Shown here in pieces: positions 58,908-64,000 of a stretch of DNA of 64,000 nt. The stretch is from Allacma fusca. Its lineage: Eukaryota > Arthropoda > Collembola > Symphypleona > Sminthuridae. The stretch covers positions 72,279,067 through 72,343,066 of the forward strand of contig OX359245.1 in the NCBI GenBank assembly GCA_947179485.1, written 5' to 3'. Both the position numbers and the translations under genes were made by a program. Every line of letters starts with the position of its first letter. Position 1 is the stretch's first letter. Under the pieces are notes generated by a model, which saw nothing but the letters and a program-made list of their open reading frames with translations, was not told the DNA's origin and searched no databases.

Positions 58908-60107
58908 GACTAGTGTTTAAATAATTTTAATGTGTTTATTACAAGAATCAGAAGTGCGTAAAAATAATTTTTAACTTTCATAGTTAGCTTAAATTTATAT
59001 TACCTTAGTACATGATTTTCGTTTCCTTTAAACGTTGGAGCAAAAGTGTGTTAAAGTATTTTTTGACTGGCCAGGAAGTAATTTCAAAGTAAATTAAAGT
59101 AAATTTTCTAAGCATAGATGAATATTCCCCCAAAATATAATTGAAAATCTCGCATTAAACTACGAATTTCGATGACTACGCGATTTTCAAAAACAAAAAT
59201 TTTCACGAGATTTAACACGAGAAATCGGAGAGCAATTTCCATGCGCTTAGGAATTGTAATTTATAGCAAACATTTCCGGCGCAAACTAGTGTAAGTTGGT
59301 ACGATCATGTGACATTGGACCATGTATTTGTGCGAGAACTGATTAAATTTTTCTATGTTGAAAAGGCAATTAAAATTTGAACAAATATATTCGAGCGTAA
59401 AAGTTTATTTTATAATATTAAATTCCGCATAAATTAATTGCAAAATAATTTTTCCAACATATTTTCAATGGTGAGTTTATATGCTTCTAGTGTTGTAGTT
59501 ATATGATATTTGAGGTAGTGGGATAAAGTTTGGTTTTATTTCGAAAATTGGCAATATAAAAACTAAAACTCTAAAACTACACAAATGCAACAAATAAATT
59601 AAACGAAAAATAACAATAAGCAAACAAAATAATTACATTTAAAAACGTTTTCCGTAATCAGTAATAAACCAGAGAGTTCTAAAGAGGAAAGCATTGGAAT
59701 GCAATAAAAGGGACGCTATAATTAAATTTGTTTGTAGGGAACATGAAATACAGTTTCTGTAAGCATGAATTTGTGCATTAAACGCGTTTATATTATTTTA
59801 ATAATTACTCACAAGGTATGTATTTCAGATGTCACAGCGGGATCATCACGAAACATTGAACGTGTTTTAGTACTTTTATTTTAGTTTCACAAATCAAGTA
59901 ACCCGAGCACATTTCGAGTTGTACCGTTAAGTGGTACCTAAAAATCTTCGACATAATTAACTGTACCACAAACACACATCGTGAGGACTTGTATACCTTC
60001 AGGTTATACATGTTAAATCACAACAATTTCGTATTACTCAAAGTCGGCCATTTATTCCACTGGAGATTTAACAGAGTAAATGAATAGTACGTTTAAAAAT
60101 GAATATT
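58908..60107. other. no gene seen
   Basis: AT-rich, only short frames, no element ends recognised. Confidence 0.4.
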
Positions 60108-60792
60108 CCATAGACCAGTGCTGCGAACAAGTTCATACTTAAGTTTTCAAGTCAAGTTCAAGTTCGGGTCAAGTTCAAGTAGGCCAATTATCTTATTTGA
60201 ATCTTTCGGGTCAAGTTCAAGCACGTACTCGGCTTGACCATGACATTTTATGACAAGTCAGGTTCAAGTACAAGTAAGGGAAATTTACTTGAACCTCAAG
60301 TCAAGTCCAGGGTCAAGTAATGAAAAGAAAAAATGTGACCATGAATCTGAGATTTCATGGCCAGTTCAAGTAATTTTAGATTGCGCATGCCATAAAGGAC
60401 GAAATTTCAAAATCACAATTTAATTTCGTGTCGTGTTTAGGGTATTTTGTTTACACATGTCATAAATCAAAGGACAAAATTCAAAATCAGAGTCGGTTTT
60501 ATAAAGGTCTTGTTTACCAGACGTTGTTAATTGTAAGTTGTTGCAGCAGATTCTCCATGAAATGAAAGTATTATCTTGATAATCATATTGTGGCTCAGAA
60601 ATATTAGTTTCCACTTGTAAATAAATTCCAATATAAAATGAGCTTGGATGGCACTTTACAAAGAGCGTTTAATTAATAAGTAAGTAATAGTTTTTGAAAT
60701 ATTATATTAAGAGTACTGGTGATACTCAAATCGGTATATTAGGTATTTACATGTAATTATATATCAACATTAAATAAAACTCGTCCGATATG

Positions 60793-60951
60793 CAGTAAAA
60801 GTCCGTTATAAGGGCTCGGCTTATAAGGAATGTATCGATATCAGTGATGCTTTTGTGTGACTCTAACTTTCATTTACATAACGCTTTAGACATTTTATAT
60901 AAGAGAAATTATTTTATAAATTGTTTGGTCAATTATATCGGATTTTTACTG
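60793..60951. mobile_element. Diverged pogo-like MITE (nested)
   Basis: Ends CAGTAAAAGTCCGTTATAAG and the complement of CAGTAAAAATCCGATATAA. TA on the right, TG on the left. Internal CTTATAAGG as in 19818-19988. Confidence 0.6.
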
Positions 60952-61107
60952 TATTCACTTACAGTATACACTCAAAGATGTCATGGAATGGTTTTAAATA
61001 AAAAACAGTAGTAAATTGTTTTCTGAATGCGTTTGGATTTTCAGTCTAAAGGAAATAATTAATGTTATTGTGGTCATGTTTTATTTTGTGTGATACTTAA
61101 CTTGAAT

Positions 61108-61850
61108 TATCAAGTTCAAGTCGCGTTCAAGTCATAGTCAAGTCAAGTTCAAGTGGCGTTCAAGTCATGGTCAAGTCAAGTTCAAGTCGCGTTCAAGTCA
61201 TGGTCAAGTCAAGTTCGAGTGGCGTTCAAGTCATGGTCAAGTCAAGTTCAAGTCGCGTTCAAGTCATGGTCAAGTCAAGTTCGAGTGGCGTTCAAGTCAT
61301 GGTCAAGTCAAGTTCAAGTCGCATTCAAGTCATGGTCTAGTCAAGTTTAAGTTGCATTCAAGGCATGGTCAAGTCAAGTTCAAGTCGCGTTCAAGTCATG
61401 GTCAAGTCAAGTTCAAGTCGCGTTCAAGTCATGGTCAAGTTAAGTTCAAGTCAGGGTCAAGTCAAGTTCAAGTGGCGTTCAAGTCATGGCCAAGTCAAGT
61501 TCAAGTGGCGTTCAAGTGGCCTTCAAGTCTAGTTCAAGTCATGGTCAAGTGAAATTCAAGTCGCGTTCAAGTCATGGTCAAGTCAAGTTCAAGTCACATT
61601 CAAGTCATGGTCAAGTCAAGTTCAAGTCGAATTCAAGGCATGGTCAAGTCAAGTTCAAGTCGCGTTCAAGTCATGGTCAAGTCAAGTTCAAGTCGCGTTC
61701 AAGTCATGGTCAAGTTATGTTTAAGTCATGGTCACGTCGCGTTCAAGTCATGGTCAAGTCGCGTTCAAGTCATGGTCAAGTCGCGTTCATGTAATGGTCA
61801 AGTGAAGTTCAAGTCACGGTCAAGTCAAGTTCAAGCCAAGTTTGGAACTT
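61108..61850 (+). repeat. 33-bp tandem array
   Basis: More than 20 copies of a 33-base unit, GTTCAAGTCATGGTCAAGTC plus AAGTTCAAGTCGC, itself built from CAAGT pentamers. The long plus-strand frames (repeated VAFKSWSSQVQ) exist only because the period is a multiple of three. Not a gene. Confidence 0.9.
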
Positions 61851-62131
61851 TACCTACTTGATCAAGTTCGGATTTTACAAAAGTTACTTATTTATATGAA
61901 CTTGAGAAGTCAAGTAATTACACGAACACGAGTTGTCAAGTTCAGGTTGTGTCTTGAAAATTACTTGAAGTTTCGTGGTCAAGTTTAGTTCATGGTCAAG
62001 TTTTGAAATTACTTGACCCGATCGCAGCACTTGCATAGACTAATTGAAACAATTTCGTTGAGAAAATGTTGTAAAAGCCGACAAAACTTGACTCTATAGG
62101 AAACCAAACAAAACATTTCCCTATCAGCACC

Positions 62132-62427
62132 TACACTGGGGTGCTTTAGTGTTGGAACAACGTAAACTCTGAGATTCAGGGTATAAATAATCTTAGAGTT
62201 TAATACTTATCTATAGTGCTTTTGTTTGCTTTTATTCATCCGCTAAAACATTTTGTAAAAAAATATTTTTATATGAAAAAACGAACAAAAACGAAAAAGC
62301 ATCCAATCAGCATAAAAAACTGAATAAAAGCAAACAAAAGCACTATAGATAAGTACTAAACTCTAAGATTACTTAGACCCTGAGTCTCAGAGTTTACGTT
62401 GTTCCAACACTAAAGCACCCCAGTGTA
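62132..62427. mobile_element. Palindromic TA-flanked MITE
   Basis: 292-bp element (62134-62425). Ends CACTGGGGTGCTTTAGTGTT and its complement, TA on both sides. The arms pair over about 120 bases, with gaps, so nearly the whole element folds into a hairpin. Tc1/mariner-type by the TA duplication. Confidence 0.85.
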
Positions 62428-62620
62428 TGAGAGACAAAAAATATTCATTCAAGAAAATTTTGTTCTCACACGACTTAATTACATTATGAAACTCATACAG
62501 GGAGTACTAAAACGAGTGCAATATTTTGTTAGAATCCATGGAAAATACATACCCTGTCAGTAGACAATAAGAAACAATGAAATTGATTCGAGATTTATAC
62601 TCTAGTTCGCCTTCGTCATC

Positions 62621-63294
62621 ATTTCTACCAGAGCTACGTTCAAGTGAAGTTATTTTAGACAATTTGACTTAAACTTGACTTGAACCTGACTTGACTTGAA
62701 CTTGACTTGAACTTGACTTGACTTGAACTTCACTTAAACTTGACTTGACTTGACTTGAACTTGACTTAAACTTGACTTGATTTGAACTTGACTTGAACTT
62801 GACTTAAACTTGACTTGATTTGAACTTGACTTGAACTTGACTTGAACTTGACTTGAACTTGACTTGAACTTGAATTAAACTTGACTTGAACTTGAGTTCA
62901 ACTTGACTTAAACTTGAGTTCAACTTGACTTGAACTTGAGTTTAACTTGACTTGAACTTGAGTTCAACTTGACTTGAACTTGAAAAATTGTCTAAGCGAG
63001 GTATCCGCACTTGTAATTTATGAATCAAGTTTCTCAAGCAACTTGAGTATTCAAGTACTCGAATTTCCAGTTCATTTCATTGAACTTGAACTTGAATTTA
63101 TTTTGAAATTAAGTAACCAATTATGAAGTTGAACTTGATTGAACTTGAAAACTCAAGTTAAAATTATAATTTCACTTGAACTTGATGTTTAAGTTTAAAG
63201 TTACAAAATTGTCTGTACATGACTTGGCTTGAACTTGATACGCACTTGAACTATTCAAGTTATACTTGAATTTGAACGCAGCTCTGATTTCGAC
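62621..63294. mobile_element. hAT-like element filled with ACTTGAACTTG motifs
   Basis: 658-bp element (62629-63286) with ends CAGAGCTACGTTCAAG and TTGAACGCAGCTCTG, flanked by ATTTCTAC / ATTTCGAC (7 of 8). It is one long array of ACTTGAACTTG units. The CAGAGCT ends link it to 34568-35659. Confidence 0.88.
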
Positions 63295-64000
63295 ATCCAC
63301 AAAAACATGAACAATAAACCCCAATAGCTTACATAATATTATAAGGTTCCTTACATTTTCAATTCTGGCAAATTTAGTTTAACATAATAAAAACGTATTG
63401 GTTTTTTTTTTGTCATTTTCATTTCATTTTCAGTTCATTTTCTCAATGCAAACGGTAGTCCTAATTTGTCAATTCTGAATTTGCAATTTCATTTTAAAAA
63501 TATAACCCAAAACATTTGAACTGTTGACTAAATTCGTAGACATATGCACTATTTGTATAAAAAACATTATAACACGCCAGCTAACGTCATGCAATGACAA
63601 AAAACCTTTCTATGTTTCTGAATTTTGTCATACAAATATGAACTCTGGCTTAATCCTGAAAGATTTATCGGAATGATTTCGTCCCTGATTGATTCAAAAT
63701 TTAATGTTGGTTATTTTCTAGAGTCAATAAAATACGGAAGTTAAAATTATCAAAACACAAAAGTAATGTATTTTACAAGCCCTCGTCGGAGTTTGTTACC
63801 AAAATATTATTTTTTATTTTTTTATTGACTTTTCACAGCATATGGTAGAAGGTTCCAAGGTGTCATTACTTCTGGTTCTGTGCTAGGATTGAGGAAACAC
63901 ATTTTGTAAACGAATTTCATAACACAATTCAATGAAAGGAAATTATTTAACTGTTTTAAAAAAATTGAAATTATTAAAAGTTTTTTAGGAAATATGGTGA
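63295..64000. other. no gene seen
   Basis: AT-rich, no supportable exon, RNA gene or element end. Confidence 0.4.

Larger units (their letters stand above)
60108..62040. mobile_element. hAT-like element with a CAAGTCATGGT tandem array
   Basis: A 1917-bp element (60116-62032) with ends CAGTGCTGCGA and TCGCAGCACT, flanked by CCATAGAC / GCATAGAC (7 of 8). It contains motif arrays on both flanks and a pogo-like MITE at 60793-60951. Same terminal family as the element ending at 53700. Confidence 0.85.

Noticed and set aside
61153-61861. Long plus-strand frames encoding repeated KSWSSQV
   Set aside because: They follow entirely from the 33-bp tandem repeat. No start context, splice sites or homology.
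1-64000. CRISPR arrays, bacterial promoters or operons
   Set aside because: The tandem repeats here are minisatellites or transposon arrays without unique spacers, and all genes show eukaryotic introns.

Overview
The window looks like nuclear DNA of an invertebrate, probably an arthropod (a springtail or similar is a guess). It is AT-rich, genes are split by GT-AG introns, coding density is low, and transposable elements are abundant. There are no operons, no bacterial-style genes and no rRNA. I saw no free-standing tRNA gene.

The first two thirds (about 2.6-41.7 kb) is a three-copy tandem segmental duplication (units A, B, C). Each unit starts with a plus-strand gene for a divergent seven-transmembrane, rhodopsin-like receptor and ends with minus-strand relics of a diverged paralogue of that gene. 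Only the unit B receptor (14821-17099, four exons, 348 aa) is intact. The unit A copy has lost the TM6 exon and half of the TM7 exon. The unit C copy is frameshifted and cut off after exon 1. Comparing the units gives empty-site evidence for many transposon insertions, often with exact target-site duplications.

Unit B is split by a 10.3-kb Ty3/gypsy LTR retrotransposon (23551-33826) with almost identical LTRs. Unit A carries a 472-bp insert (4693-5164) that contains a textbook hammerhead ribozyme at 5002-5048, the most exciting item in the window. It is absent from unit B.

From 42 kb on, a different family appears: small secreted proteins with a signal peptide, an amphipathic helix and a short coiled coil. 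One complete five-exon model can be read (50074-57904). There are two decayed relatives (42013-43435; 48673-48813) and a stray exon on the minus strand at the other end of the window (1447-1602). A minus-strand exon at 46349-46517 resembles a PH domain of a RhoGEF, and a plus-strand exon at 13406-13584 has a winged-helix-like pattern.

Throughout, non-autonomous DNA transposons with terminal inverted repeats and 8-bp target duplications (hAT-like) are common. Several are filled with a private short motif repeated dozens of times (GATTCAATTC, GGTTCGGTTA, GGGTAC, GACTTGAACATG, CCTGAACC, CAAGTCATGGT). Smaller TA-flanked Tc1/pogo-like MITEs are nested among them. The right end (60.1-63.3 kb) is almost entirely such elements.
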